NCBI GenBank assembly: GCA_029857855.1
Contig: JAOUGG010000001.1
Location: 1-21,426, forward strand
DNA: 21,426 bases
Source of the DNA: Acidimicrobiia bacterium
Lineage (GTDB): Bacteria > Actinomycetota > Acidimicrobiia > Acidimicrobiales > SZUA-35
Direction of reading: 5' to 3'
The position numbers were made by a program, and so were the translations under genes. The notes beneath the pieces are model-generated. The model saw only the letters and a list, made by a program, of their open reading frames with translations. It did not search any database and had not been told where the DNA came from. Shown in pieces: positions 1-7,829 of this stretch (the first letter of the stretch is position 1; each line of letters begins with the position of its first letter).

Positions 1-134
1 TCGACGGCTTCTGGACCAAGCCGTCCCTCACCTCGGTGGCGACGCTCACCACGGCTGACGATGAAGTCATCGAGCTCACGCCGGGTCGCACCTGGATCCA
101 GTTGATCGAACAGGACTCGGGGTACTTGCGATGA
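1..134 (+). CDS. DUF3048 domain lipoprotein, 3' end only
   Basis: Only the last 43 codons are in the window; the reading frame enters at base 3 and stops with TGA at 132-134. The end of the product (TPGRTWIQLIEQDSGYLR) closely matches the end of the next gene (TPGRTWIELIRAGAGMLQ), including the LTPGRTW signature that closes DUF3048 (YerB-like) proteins. It is therefore a tandem paralogue of the downstream gene. Its stop overlaps the next ATG in an ATGA arrangement, so the two are probably translationally coupled. The family's biochemical role is not established. Confidence 0.8.
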   Translation, partial: DGFWTKPSLTSVATLTTADDEVIELTPGRTWIQLIEQDSGYLR

Positions 135-1489
135 GCGTTTCACCGCTCGCCCGTGGCCGTTCCATGGCCGTTGCCGCCGTTCTGGCCATTGTGGCCGCCG
201 CCTGTTCGGGCGGTGGCACCACCGACCTTACCGACGGTGCGGCCGACGCCGGGTACTCGCTCGCCTTCGACGACGGGTCCCCCGAGTCGCTCGATGAGGC
301 GCTCGACGGCGACGACGAGGGGGACGCCGAGTCGACCCGTGTCGACGAACGGAGCAACGACCACCTCTTTCGTGTGCTCGAATCGTTGAAGGCCGGTGGA
401 TCTCAGGGCCCGGCCACCTCGACGACCAGCACCACCACGCCCGCCGACGGCTCGGCGGGCGGAGCCCCGTCGTCGGGTGAGTCGTCGCCCATCTCCGGAT
501 CGACCGCAACCACGATTGGTGGAGGTGGGGGTGGCGACACCGCGATCTACACGGGGGAACTCGGGCGTCTCGGACGCGACCAGGTCGTCGTGGCAGCGCG
601 GGCCCCGGCTCCGACGGTCGCCCCCGGTCACCTTCCCCTCACCGGTCTGCCGGGCGACGTCCCCAATCGCCCCGCCGCGGTGGTGAAGGTCGACAACGGA
701 CGCCCGGCCCGCCCCCAGACCGGCCTCAACTCGGCTGACATCGTGGTCGAGGAGGAGGTCGAGGGAGGGGTCACCCGTTTCGCCGCGGTCTTCCACTCCA
801 CGTCCACGGCGGTCGGTCCGGTCCGCTCGTCGCGGACGACCGATATCGGGATCATCAACGGATTCGGGTCGCCGCTGCTGTTGTATTCCGGGGCCAATGC
901 GGTGACGGACACGCTGATTCGCAAGCAGCCGACCGTGCAGAATCGCAGCGCTGCGACCTCGTCGGGTTACTGGCGGTCCTCGTCGCGGCGGGCTCCGTCG
1001 AACCTCTACAGCGACACGGGCTCGCACTGGGCCAGTGCCACGGGTGGACCGCCACCGGCACAGTTCTCCTACCGGAGCGACGGTGATCCAGTCGGCGGTG
1101 TCGAGGACGGTTCGCTCACCGTCGCCTACCGGGCGTCGCATGCCGGGTGGAGCTGGGATGGAATCCAGTGGTTGAGGACCCAGGGCGGTGCCGCCCACAC
1201 GACGGCATCCGGTTCGCAGATCTCGGCCGCCAACGTTGTGGTCGTCGAGGCCAGGGAGGTTGCGACCGGCATGGTCGACTCGAGCGGGGCGACGGTTCCC
1301 GAGTTCGTTTTCGTCGGTGAGGGCAAGGCGACCGTGTTCACGGCGGGCAAACGTATCGAGGGAATCTGGAACCGGCCGACGCTGGCCTCGGCCGCCACCC
1401 TGACCACGGGGGATGGCTCGGTGATCAAGCTGACCCCGGGCCGAACCTGGATCGAACTGATACGAGCCGGCGCGGGGATGCTGCAATGA
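131..1489 (+). CDS. DUF3048 (YerB-like) domain lipoprotein
   Basis: A 452-residue predicted lipoprotein. Residues 1-25 form a lipoprotein signal peptide ending in a VAAAC lipobox with Cys25. A low-complexity Ser/Thr/Gly/Asp-rich linker follows to about residue 165. The DUF3048 domain begins at LTGLPGDVPNRPAAVVKVDN and shows the family pattern NSADIVVEEEVEGGVTRF and GPVRSSRTTD; a carboxy-terminal subdomain runs to the closing LTPGRTW. It should be anchored outside the cytoplasmic membrane. The start is the ATG that overlaps the previous stop by four bases. It lies between a paralogue and a small lipoprotein gene, both linked by ATGA overlaps, so the three are one transcription unit. DUF3048 has no assigned reaction; a cell-envelope role is inferred only from the export signal. 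Confidence 0.85.
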   Translation: MSVSPLARGRSMAVAAVLAIVAAACSGGGTTDLTDGAADAGYSLAFDDGSPESLDEALDGDDEGDAESTRVDERSNDHLFRVLESLKAGGSQGPATSTTSTTTPADGSAGGAPSSGESSPISGSTATTIGGGGGGDTAIYTGELGRLGRDQVVVAARAPAPTVAPGHLPLTGLPGDVPNRPAAVVKVDNGRPARPQTGLNSADIVVEEEVEGGVTRFAAVFHSTSTAVGPVRSSRTTDIGIINGFGSPLLLYSGANAVTDTLIRKQPTVQNRSAATSSGYWRSSSRRAPSNLYSDTGSHWASATGGPPPAQFSYRSDGDPVGGVEDGSLTVAYRASHAGWSWDGIQWLRTQGGAAHTTASGSQISAANVVVVEAREVATGMVDSSGATVPEFVFVGEGKATVFTAGKRIEGIWNRPTLASAATLTTGDGSVIKLTPGRTWIELIRAGAGMLQ

Positions 1490-1992
1490 AGGCCCTTCGC
1501 CGTTGCCCGTTCCTCCCGGTGGTCGTGGTCGTCGGCGTCCTCGTCGTCGCCGGCTGCTCCGATCCGGCACCGGAACTCACCATCGACGAACGGATCGAGC
1601 AGGAGCAGGTCGAACTGGTCGAGGCCGGGGCGTCCCCGGAGGTGGCCGACTGCGTCGTCCGGCTGGCTCGCCAGGATCTGCGTTCCGGACCGATCGACGA
1701 ACTGACCCGCGACGAATTGTTGGTGAGCTGCGAGCGAACCCAGGCACTGTTCGACGGCGTGGACGTCGTCGAAGACCCGGATGCGCTGGCGTCCGTCGAT
1801 GGACCGGACACCCTGGGTGATGACCCTGCCCTGGATTCGCTGTGGCGATCATGTGAGGGGGGGAGCGGCGCTGCGTGCGATGACCTTTTCGAACAGGCAC
1901 CGGTCGGGAGTGACTATGAGCGGTTCGGCGTGAGCTGCGGTGATCGCGACGAGATACTCCGCTGCTCGGAACTCGACGAGGAGTCGTCGTAG
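1486..1992 (+). CDS. small cysteine-containing lipoprotein, function unknown
   Basis: A 168-residue predicted lipoprotein. A basic start is followed by a hydrophobic run of valines and leucines and a VAGC lipobox with Cys24. The mature part is acidic. It ends in a block of the form LWRSCEGGSGAACDDLF, then APVGSDYERFGVSCGDR, a short Cys-rich signature that I recall from uncharacterised secreted actinobacterial proteins. The paired cysteines may form disulfides after export. The start ATG overlaps the DUF3048 stop as ATGA, so the two are translationally coupled and probably act in the same envelope process. No enzymatic motif is visible and no function is proposed. Confidence 0.75.
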   Translation: MKALRRCPFLPVVVVVGVLVVAGCSDPAPELTIDERIEQEQVELVEAGASPEVADCVVRLARQDLRSGPIDELTRDELLVSCERTQALFDGVDVVEDPDALASVDGPDTLGDDPALDSLWRSCEGGSGAACDDLFEQAPVGSDYERFGVSCGDRDEILRCSELDEESS

Positions 1993-2006
1993 CGTCTCGT
2001 CGCCAC

Positions 2007-2036
2007 GCCGAAGAAGCCCGGCTATGGTCCTTCGGC
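2007..2036. terminator. possible stem-loop between convergent genes
   Basis: A perfect 7-bp inverted repeat, GCCGAAG at 2007-2013 and CTTCGGC at 2030-2036, with a 16-nt loop. It lies in the 29-bp gap between the lipoprotein gene and the converging HNH gene and runs over the HNH stop codon. There is no T-tract, so a terminator role in either direction is only a guess from position. Confidence 0.3.
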
Positions 2037-3296
2037 CTCGACCGGGTCGAGAGGTTGTGGGCCGTCACACCGTCGATCGGGTCGAGTCGTCGAATGCCAT
2101 GCACCATCGGGCCGAAAGATGTGCAACCTCCGGTCTTCGCCGAGCTTCACCGTCCATTGCCCCTCGTGAACCGCGTGATGATGACGACCACAGAGTGGAA
2201 TCAGGTTGCAGAGATCGGTGCTGCCGCCCTGCTCCCACTGCTGAATATGGTGGACCTGGGACCATGCCAGCGGACGATCGCACTGGCTCCAGGCACAGGT
2301 TCGGTAAATTGCTCGGATGGCCTGCCATTGGCTGTCGGTTGCGGTGCGATGCCGGCGACCGACGTTGATGGGCACCCGTTGTTTGTCGACCACGATCCGC
2401 TGGATGGTGGCGTCGCACGCCAACCGAGAAATCGTTTCCGGTGCAAGGCGATGCCCGGCGCTGGTTTCGTGCACCGAGGTTGTGTGGGCGCCGCCGGTGA
2501 AGGTCTGCCAGTCGACCACAAGGTTGATGTGGGGCCGGCCACCACCTCGATTGGCGGCGCCGGTCAACAGTTCGTGGGCGGCGGTGGCGGCCAGGTTCGG
2601 GGTCTTGTTGGCGCCTCCCTGGTTGGCCAGCCGTGTGAGGTGTGCCTCGACCGCGTTGACGATCGACTCGTAGCGCTCGGGGTCGAACTCGGCGTGAATG
2701 TTGCCCATGCCGGTTCGTTCGTCGAACCAGTGGCGCCACGTTGACGCCGCCTGCTTGCGTTTGGTGTCGGCCAGCCCGTGGTCGCCTCTGATGCGTTCGG
2801 CCTCCCGCCGAACTCTGGCCGCGAACACGTCGGCCGGGTCGCGGCGAGCCGCAGCGATCAACTCGTCGGTGTTGAGCTCCTGCTGCTGGTCGGGTGTCAG
2901 GTCTTTGGCGGCGTTGGTGATGGCGTCGACCTGAGCGCCACCGATCTCACCGCGGTCGACGGCGTCACCGACCTTGCTCATCGATGCCACCGTCTTGGAC
3001 CGTGACGCTTCATGGCGGGCCGCCGAACCGCGGACTCGACGCCCGTCGCCCAAAAGCGTCGCGTGCGCCCCTGCGCCAGAGGGATCATGTCCGTCGACTG
3101 CCAAGCGATCAGCGGCCACACCAACCCGCATCAACAGGCTCTCGATGGCCTGCTGACCAACCCGCGCGCCCGCCGTGAGCTCACGAAGCTCAGCAGCCGA
3201 ACACGCAGCGACATCAACGCCACCAACCAGTGGCGTCAACATCTCGAAGACTCCGACCGCCTCGGTCACCGGAATCGAACCGGTCTCAACCATCAT
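2022..3296 (-). CDS. DUF222/13E12-type HNH endonuclease
   Basis: A 424-residue protein of the 13E12-repeat group: an amino-terminal helical DUF222 region and a carboxy-terminal HNH nuclease. The HNH part (about residues 335-380) has CAWSQCDRPL, then VHHIQQWEQGG, then DLCNLIPLCGRHHHAVHE, so the metal-binding cysteines and the His-Asn-His catalytic set look complete. Such proteins are expected to cut DNA, but their biological role is unsettled; many are mobile or repeated. I chose the ATG at 3296, preceded by GAGAGG and GGTGGGG; a second ATG at 3293 is equally possible. The frame stays open upstream to a TTG at 3389, but that lacks a convincing ribosome site. The gene stands alone, about 100 nt downstream of a promoter with a LexA-like box. 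Confidence 0.85.
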   Translation of the reverse strand: MMVETGSIPVTEAVGVFEMLTPLVGGVDVAACSAAELRELTAGARVGQQAIESLLMRVGVAADRLAVDGHDPSGAGAHATLLGDGRRVRGSAARHEASRSKTVASMSKVGDAVDRGEIGGAQVDAITNAAKDLTPDQQQELNTDELIAAARRDPADVFAARVRREAERIRGDHGLADTKRKQAASTWRHWFDERTGMGNIHAEFDPERYESIVNAVEAHLTRLANQGGANKTPNLAATAAHELLTGAANRGGGRPHINLVVDWQTFTGGAHTTSVHETSAGHRLAPETISRLACDATIQRIVVDKQRVPINVGRRHRTATDSQWQAIRAIYRTCAWSQCDRPLAWSQVHHIQQWEQGGSTDLCNLIPLCGRHHHAVHEGQWTVKLGEDRRLHIFRPDGAWHSTTRPDRRCDGPQPLDPVEAEGP

Positions 3297-3400
3297 CCCC
3301 ACCAAACCTCTCGCACAGCAGAGCAAAGAACAGGCCAACACGATGCGGCTTTGGGGCTTGGTCCAAGGTGGGGAAGAGGGACCAGCCAACCGCTTCGACG

Positions 3401-3429
3401 ATCGTAATATCGAACAATCGTTCTGTCAA
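3401..3429 (-). promoter_or_regulatory. sigma-70-type promoter of the HNH gene
   Basis: On the minus strand a perfect -35 TTGACA (3424-3429) is followed after exactly 17 bp by a -10 TACGAT (3401-3406). This is the best housekeeping promoter match seen in the window, in a locally AT-rich stretch. Transcription would begin near 3394, giving a leader of about 98 nt before the ATG at 3296. The spacer is filled by a LexA-type palindrome. Confidence 0.65.
3410..3425. promoter_or_regulatory. putative LexA (SOS) box
   Basis: The sequence TCGAACAATCGTTCTG contains the GAAC-N4-GTTC core (3412-3423) of the LexA boxes known in Gram-positive bacteria and mycobacteria (TCGAAC-N4-GTTCGA). It sits wholly between the -35 and -10 of the HNH promoter, a position where bound LexA would block RNA polymerase. 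The match is read by eye. LexA control of 13E12-family genes is known in Mycobacterium tuberculosis, which supports the reading. Confidence 0.65.
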
Positions 3430-3502
3430 ACAATTATTCGCTTGTTGTCGCTTCGCAACGGTGACACGGTGACCGAGCAACCAAACGTGAACCGCATGTC
3501 GT

Positions 3503-3574
3503 TGTCACCAGGAACGGTCCGGTGAGCTGGTCCATGTCGACATCGAGAAGATCGCTGCGATCCCGGAGGGTCGG
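3503..3574 (+). mobile_element. IS481-like transposase remnant
   Basis: In frame with base 3524, the plus strand reads CHQERSGELVHVDIEKIAAI followed by PEG. This strongly resembles the start of the integrase core of IS481-family transposases (PGELVHVDVKKLGRIPDGGG), where the Asp of HVD is the first DDE residue. The similarity fades after about 24 codons and no start, further DDE motifs or terminal repeats were found. It is a decayed fragment, not a functional element. The assignment rests on one short remembered motif. Confidence 0.5.
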
Positions 3575-3597
3575 CGTTGCCCGGGCTGCCGGCATGG

Positions 3598-3903
3598 TCA
3601 CGGCGCCCGAGCCGCGGACGCCTCGATCACGTCGGTCAAGTGGAGGTGGAATCGTGGCGGCACCCGATCGTCCATGTCGAGCGCCGAGGCCGGCACCTTC
3701 CTGGCAACGAAGACGGTGATACAGCGACGATGGGTTTCCACGCCCCCGGTCACCTTGTAACCGACCCCGATGCCCACCACGTTCGGCAGACTGCGAAGCT
3801 CATCACCGTGCTCGGCGATCATCGAGGCCAACGAGGCGAAGTCGTCCGGGTAGGGCGACGTCACCCCCCGGCAGGGCACGCCGTCGATCGATTCGGATGG
3901 CAT
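3598..3903 (-). CDS. short protein resembling the N-terminus of trypsin-like peptidases
   Basis: A 101-residue reading frame with ATG at 3903, preceded by GGAG about 10 nt upstream. The core reads LPNVVGIGVGYKVTGG, then ITVFVARKVP, then TDVIEAS. I recall this block from the amino-terminal lead-in of actinobacterial trypsin-like (Nal1/S1-type) peptidases. In those proteins a catalytic domain follows; here the frame stops within about 10 codons and an IS481-like scrap lies immediately beyond. It may be a truncated pseudogene or a genuine stand-alone small protein. No catalytic residues remain and there is no signal peptide. It points away from the sigma-factor gene, with 213 bp between them. 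Confidence 0.45.
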   Translation of the reverse strand: MPSESIDGVPCRGVTSPYPDDFASLASMIAEHGDELRSLPNVVGIGVGYKVTGGVETHRRCITVFVARKVPASALDMDDRVPPRFHLHLTDVIEASAARAP

Positions 3904-4079
3904 CGGTTCACGTCTCCATTCGTGAGACAGTCGGTGTCGGACTGTTGGACGGAGCACCGTGAGCCGCTGATACAGAGCATTGGTCGCCTCGCCGATCGGA
4001 GGGTGCCCGGGAAGAAGTATCCGGGATTCCCGTATCAACGTCCCGGTACGTTCCGTCTTGTTGGTATGCGGTCCACAGC

Positions 4080-4107
4080 TCGACGGACATCCGAACTCGG
4101 CGTAAGC
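4080..4107 (+). promoter_or_regulatory. possible promoter of the ECF sigma gene
   Basis: TCGACG (4080-4085), a partial -35 match, and TAAGCT (4102-4107), a -10 match, are separated by 16 bp. The -10 ends 9 nt before the ATG at 4117, which would give an almost leaderless message. This fits the absence of a clear ribosome-binding site. An autoregulated ECF promoter was looked for but not recognised. Confidence 0.3.
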
Positions 4108-4116
4108 TCGCTGGCC

Positions 4117-4671
4117 ATGGCTTCTCGCACCGAGCTGGCTGAGGCGGCGCTCTCCGGCGACTCTGCAGCGTGGCGCGTCCTGGTGGAGATGCACAGCGGG
4201 CTCGTCTGGTCGATCATCAGGGGTATGGGCATCTACAACGCGGATGCCTCCGACGTCTTCCAGTCGGTGTTCGTCCGGCTGGCGGAGCGATTGCACCAGA
4301 TCGACGACGCCGAGCGACTTCCCGGCTGGCTGGCGACGACCACGAAACGGGAGATCTACGATCTGGCCCGTTCGAAACACCGCCGCACGGACCCGACCGA
4401 GTCGATCGCCGAGGAGCCGTCGACCGACCCTGGTCCCGATCGGGAGGTCATCGACGCCGAGACCCGCGAGCAGGTTCTGGCGGCGCTGGCCCGGCTGCCC
4501 GAGGAGGCGCAGCAGTTGCTGCGGATGGTGGTGATGCGAGACGATCTCTCGTATGCCGAGATCAGTGAAGCGCTGGGAATCCCCGTAGGCAGCATCGGAC
4601 CGAAACGGGCCCGATGCCTCGAAAAACTTGCTGCAACCCCCGAAATCGCAGCACTGGCAAGGAGCTTGTGA
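4117..4671 (+). CDS. ECF-type RNA polymerase sigma factor
   Basis: A 184-residue sigma-70-family protein. Region 2 spans about residues 20-90 (GLVWSIIRGMGIYNADASDV, then FVRLAERL, then LPGWLATTTKREIYDLAR). Region 4 spans about 110-175 and ends in the helix-turn-helix with the recognisable GSIGPKRARCLEKL. It directs RNA polymerase to a specific regulon. The frame is open far upstream, but homology begins at the ATG at 4117 (MASRTELAEAAL), so that start was chosen. Its TGA shares a base with the ATG of the next gene, indicating coupled translation with a partner protein. No membrane anti-sigma factor is adjacent; a CHAT protease and an S8 lipoprotease follow. It may respond to, or control, those proteases. 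Confidence 0.88.
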   Translation: MASRTELAEAALSGDSAAWRVLVEMHSGLVWSIIRGMGIYNADASDVFQSVFVRLAERLHQIDDAERLPGWLATTTKREIYDLARSKHRRTDPTESIAEEPSTDPGPDREVIDAETREQVLAALARLPEEAQQLLRMVVMRDDLSYAEISEALGIPVGSIGPKRARCLEKLAATPEIAALARSL

Positions 4672-5129
4672 TGGGCGAGAACAACGATATGGTCGGTCGG
4701 CCGAAACCCGGCGACGACGAGTGGCTGGAGGACCTCGTCGCCGGCACGCTGCGGGTCGAGCACCCGGTGCCTCCCGAGGCGGTCGAGGCCGCCGCGGCGT
4801 TGTTCGACTTCGTGAACTTCGATGCCTCGATCGCCGAAGTCATGGAATCGGAGCTGGCAGTGCGGTCACAGAGCACCCGATCACGAACCTTCACCTGGAC
4901 CGATCGGTGCAGCCTCATCCTGGAAACGGTGGCCGCCGCCGGCAAGACCCTGCTGACCGGAGTGGTCATGCCCGCCATCTCCGAGGTGGTAACGTTGCGA
5001 ACTCCCGACGGCTCGGCCACCGACATCGACCTGGTGGCCGGCACGTTCGAGCTGTCGACCCCGGCCTCGATGGTCCGCCTCGAACTCGCCGGTGGTGCCT
5101 TCGTCACCCCCTGGTTTCGCCCGGCCTGA
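4671..5129 (+). CDS. ECF-sigma-coupled small protein, possible sigma regulator
   Basis: A 152-residue cytoplasmic protein without signal peptide or membrane segment. Residues 10-60 look helical and contain HPVPPEAVEAAAALFDF and NFDASIAEVMESEL. The rest is beta-rich, with a VVTLRTPDGS turn and an ending like SMVRLELAGGAFVTPW. This layout resembles small proteins I recall next to ECF sigma genes and CHAT proteases in streptomycetes; I know of no established function. The ATG at 4671 shares its A with the sigma stop, so the two are made together, which suggests a physical partner such as an anti-sigma factor or a protease substrate. An upstream ATG at 4614 inside the sigma gene is less likely. 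Confidence 0.75.
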   Translation: MGENNDMVGRPKPGDDEWLEDLVAGTLRVEHPVPPEAVEAAAALFDFVNFDASIAEVMESELAVRSQSTRSRTFTWTDRCSLILETVAAAGKTLLTGVVMPAISEVVTLRTPDGSATDIDLVAGTFELSTPASMVRLELAGGAFVTPWFRPA

Positions 5130-5138
5130 CCCTCGAAT

Positions 5139-7715
5139 TCAACCGCCGTAACAGGTGAACGCGAGGGCGGCCGGGTTGGTCGCCCCACCGGGTGCCGCCA
5201 AACGAGCTCTGGCCAGTGCGACCGGTGGGCTGATCCCGTCGACCACATCATGCAGGACCGATGATGCGAAGTCGATCAGGTTCCGGTCGTCGGCGAGGGC
5301 CGTGCTGGCGGCCACGACCCAGCGGCTGCCGACACCAAGAAAGCCGTTGGCGAAGGACGCCGATCCGCCGGCCCCGATGCGCTGGGTCTGACCGGCGTAA
5401 CAGGCAGCCAGGACCACCGTTTCCGGCACCGCGTCGAGAAACATGAGGTCGTGGAGGAAGACGCGGCCGAACCCGAAGTCCAGCCAGTTGAACAGGGGGT
5501 TGTCGGGCTCAGGACCACCGTGGGCTGCGATGTGGACCACCCGCCGATCGAGACCCTCCGAGAATCGTTCGAAGTTATCGGTCGGGATCCGGTGGAGCGC
5601 CATCGAACCTCCGTCCACAGCCTCGATCTCGGCTCCGGCGCTGAGCAGCCCCGGCCCGACAGCCACTGCCGCCCCGGGAGCCGTGGAAACCCGGCGTGAT
5701 CGACCCGTCAGGTGCCGGTGGGTGAACACGACGGAGAAGGGCCGGGCGAACAGTGAGGGGAGGGCGGCCCAGGGTATGTCGGCCAGCTCCTCGTCGACGC
5801 TGATCAGCACGGCGAGCTCGGGATCGTCGGGCAGATGTGCCGCGAGCGTTTCGTCCAGTGGCCGCAGGGCTTCGGCCATCTGTCCGAGAAGCGCCTGCTG
5901 GATTGTTGGAGGCGACGTCTGGAACAGGCGGCCCAAACGGGCTGCAGCGGCCACGGTTGGGCCGTCGAAGCCCGCTCGCCTGCTCACGACGGTCGGGTGT
6001 GCCCGTACCTCGCCACTCGATGGCGTCGCCGGGAAGGTGATGTACCAGGCTCCGTCGGCGCCGGTCAGGTCTACGAGGGTCGAGCCGTCCGGAGCCTCGA
6101 GCATCAACCCGTCGTCGTCGACCCGGTCCTGGCGTTGTGCCTGCTGCCATCGCAGGTCCTGGATCTGGTCCCGTATCCCGGCCAGCGCGGCCGCCTGGAG
6201 GTCATCGAGCACGCCACCGCTCTCCGACACGAGCGCCCGTGCCCGGTTCAGGAGCCGAGCCATTGCCGGGTCCTCGAGTCGAGGCCACCGCCAGGTTGCG
6301 ATCTGTCGGCCCCGGTCAGCCCAGCGCAGGAACAGCTCATCGTCGGTTCCTCCGGCCAGCATTCTCTTGGCCGTCGCGGCGATGCTCGCCACCGAGGTGG
6401 CGGCGAGGGCGGCCACGTCGATGCCGCCGAGGATGGCGAGGTCCGACTCGAGGCGTCGGAATCCGCGGTCGAGTGTTTCGAGAGCCTCCGTCGGCCTGCC
6501 CTCGGCTTCGAGCAGCGCAGCCTCGGTCAGCGTGAGCAGCGCGATGTCGTCACTCAGCAGCGAGTCTCGCTTCACCCGGTCCAGTGTGTGCCGCGCCTCC
6601 CTCGGGTTGCCGTCCTCCACGAAGGCCCATGCGGTGTTGATGAGGACCGTGGCGATCTGGGCGTGGCGCCCGGCATCGGTCAGCTGCGCGATCAGATCCT
6701 CCGCCTGCGCGGCCAGGTCGACAGGCTGTTCGCCGGCTCGGATGCGAATGCCGAACAGGACAGCCCGGGCCGCGGCGGCCCAGCCAGGCCTGACCTGGGC
6801 ATCCAGGCTGGCCGAGGCCTCTCTCGCCAACGCTGCGGCCGATCGGTGCCCGCCCTCGAGCTCAGCGGCTTGCGCCGCCAGGATCAACGCCTCCGACTGG
6901 TCGGTCGACTGGCCCCGCTGCTGAAAGAAGTCGACGGCATCGCGTAGGCAGCGACCGGCCTCGGCGAACAGACCGGCTCTGAGCAGCACCTCGGCGCGGA
7001 TGACGTGACGCACGCCGTCGGGCCCGTCGAGGTCGATCAGAAGACGATCGGCTTCCGACAGAAGACGCAACGCCTGCGGGAGGTCGCCGCCGCAGCCTGT
7101 GATCCAGCCCCGATTGGCAACCGTTGCCGCGACCCACCACTCCTGATCCACCGACTCGTACGCCTGCTGGGCCCTGTCGGTCAACGCCAATGCCTCGTCG
7201 ATGTTGCCGTCGTGGGTCTCGAGAATCGCCAGGTTGGTGCTCACATGGCCAAGCCCCATCACATCACCGGCCGACTCGTAGAGGGGGATGGCCCGCCGGT
7301 AGCGGTCAACGGCCTCGGGGGCCCGACCCATCCGCTGATAGAGGAGGCCCTGAATGTGGACGACCCGCCCCAGCGCGGCCGAACTCAGCGCGCCGGTCGA
7401 CGCCACTGGATCGGATTCGAGGCCGTCCAACAGATCGAGACCCCGTTGAGGCTCACCGACGTCACTGTAGGCGCCGGCCAGGTCGGCACGGATGAGCCAG
7501 AGACGATCGTGGTCGTCGGGGTCCACCGCTTCCTCGGCCGCAGCGAGCAGCGAGATCGACTCCTCCATGTTGCGGAGATGCCAGTGGGCCACCCCCTGGG
7601 CCTGGAGGATGATCGCCCGTTCGCCCGCCTCCGAGACAGCCTCGGCGTCGCCCACACTGGTCAATGCGGCACGCGGGTTCGATCCGGCGAGAACCAGCAG
7701 TTCCAGCGGCGTCAC
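5139..7715 (-). CDS. TPR-CHAT caspase-like protease
   Basis: An 858-residue protein beginning with GTG at 7715. About residues 20-470 are helical repeats of TPR type (runs such as RMGRAPEAVDRYRRAIPLYE and THDGNIDEALALTDRAQQAY). The CHAT peptidase domain fills roughly residues 560-858. The catalytic pair appears intact: His732 in HIAAHGG and Cys772 in VVLAACYAGQ. CHAT proteins are caspase-related proteases, and TPRs usually receive the activating partner. No signal peptide is present, so it acts in the cytoplasm. It converges on the ECF sigma pair with only 9 bp between stops and is divergent from the S8 lipoprotein gene, 114 bp away. The known TPR-CHAT/ECF link in type III-E CRISPR suggests it might cleave a sigma regulator; this is inference. 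Confidence 0.88.
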   Translation of the reverse strand: MTPLELLVLAGSNPRAALTSVGDAEAVSEAGERAIILQAQGVAHWHLRNMEESISLLAAAEEAVDPDDHDRLWLIRADLAGAYSDVGEPQRGLDLLDGLESDPVASTGALSSAALGRVVHIQGLLYQRMGRAPEAVDRYRRAIPLYESAGDVMGLGHVSTNLAILETHDGNIDEALALTDRAQQAYESVDQEWWVAATVANRGWITGCGGDLPQALRLLSEADRLLIDLDGPDGVRHVIRAEVLLRAGLFAEAGRCLRDAVDFFQQRGQSTDQSEALILAAQAAELEGGHRSAAALAREASASLDAQVRPGWAAAARAVLFGIRIRAGEQPVDLAAQAEDLIAQLTDAGRHAQIATVLINTAWAFVEDGNPREARHTLDRVKRDSLLSDDIALLTLTEAALLEAEGRPTEALETLDRGFRRLESDLAILGGIDVAALAATSVASIAATAKRMLAGGTDDELFLRWADRGRQIATWRWPRLEDPAMARLLNRARALVSESGGVLDDLQAAALAGIRDQIQDLRWQQAQRQDRVDDDGLMLEAPDGSTLVDLTGADGAWYITFPATPSSGEVRAHPTVVSRRAGFDGPTVAAAARLGRLFQTSPPTIQQALLGQMAEALRPLDETLAAHLPDDPELAVLISVDEELADIPWAALPSLFARPFSVVFTHRHLTGRSRRVSTAPGAAVAVGPGLLSAGAEIEAVDGGSMALHRIPTDNFERFSEGLDRRVVHIAAHGGPEPDNPLFNWLDFGFGRVFLHDLMFLDAVPETVVLAACYAGQTQRIGAGGSASFANGFLGVGSRWVVAASTALADDRNLIDFASSVLHDVVDGISPPVALARARLAAPGGATNPAALAFTCYGG

Positions 7716-7829
7716 GCCGGTCCCGTGGCGCTGCTGTGACGCCGTTGTCGGTGAAGGTGACGAGCGTGTATCAAGCCGACCATCCGCTCCCTCATGACCA
7801 CTACAGTAGCTGAGGTCGAATGGAGGGCC

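Noticed and set aside
140..1570. A 476-codon minus-strand frame opposite the DUF3048 gene
   Set aside because: Its product is Arg/Gly-rich and featureless, while the plus strand encodes recognisable DUF3048 and lipobox motifs.
3297..3389. Upstream extension of the HNH gene to a TTG start at 3389
   Set aside because: No ribosome site, Cys-rich extension unlike the family, and it would begin almost at the predicted transcription start. The ATG pair at 3296/3293 has a better context.
3577..4116. Upstream extension of the sigma factor frame
   Set aside because: The added residues show no sigma-factor homology and overlap the oppositely oriented 101-residue gene; family similarity begins at the ATG at 4117.
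5443..6947. Long plus-strand open frames opposite the TPR-CHAT gene
   Set aside because: They are antisense, rich in Arg, Ser and Pro with no domain motifs. The minus-strand frame has clear TPR and CHAT motifs, so these are products of high GC content.
7716..7829. Promoters for the divergent CHAT and S8 genes
   Set aside because: Several weak hexamers (for example TTGTCG and TACAGT) can be found, but no pair has both good matches and proper spacing.
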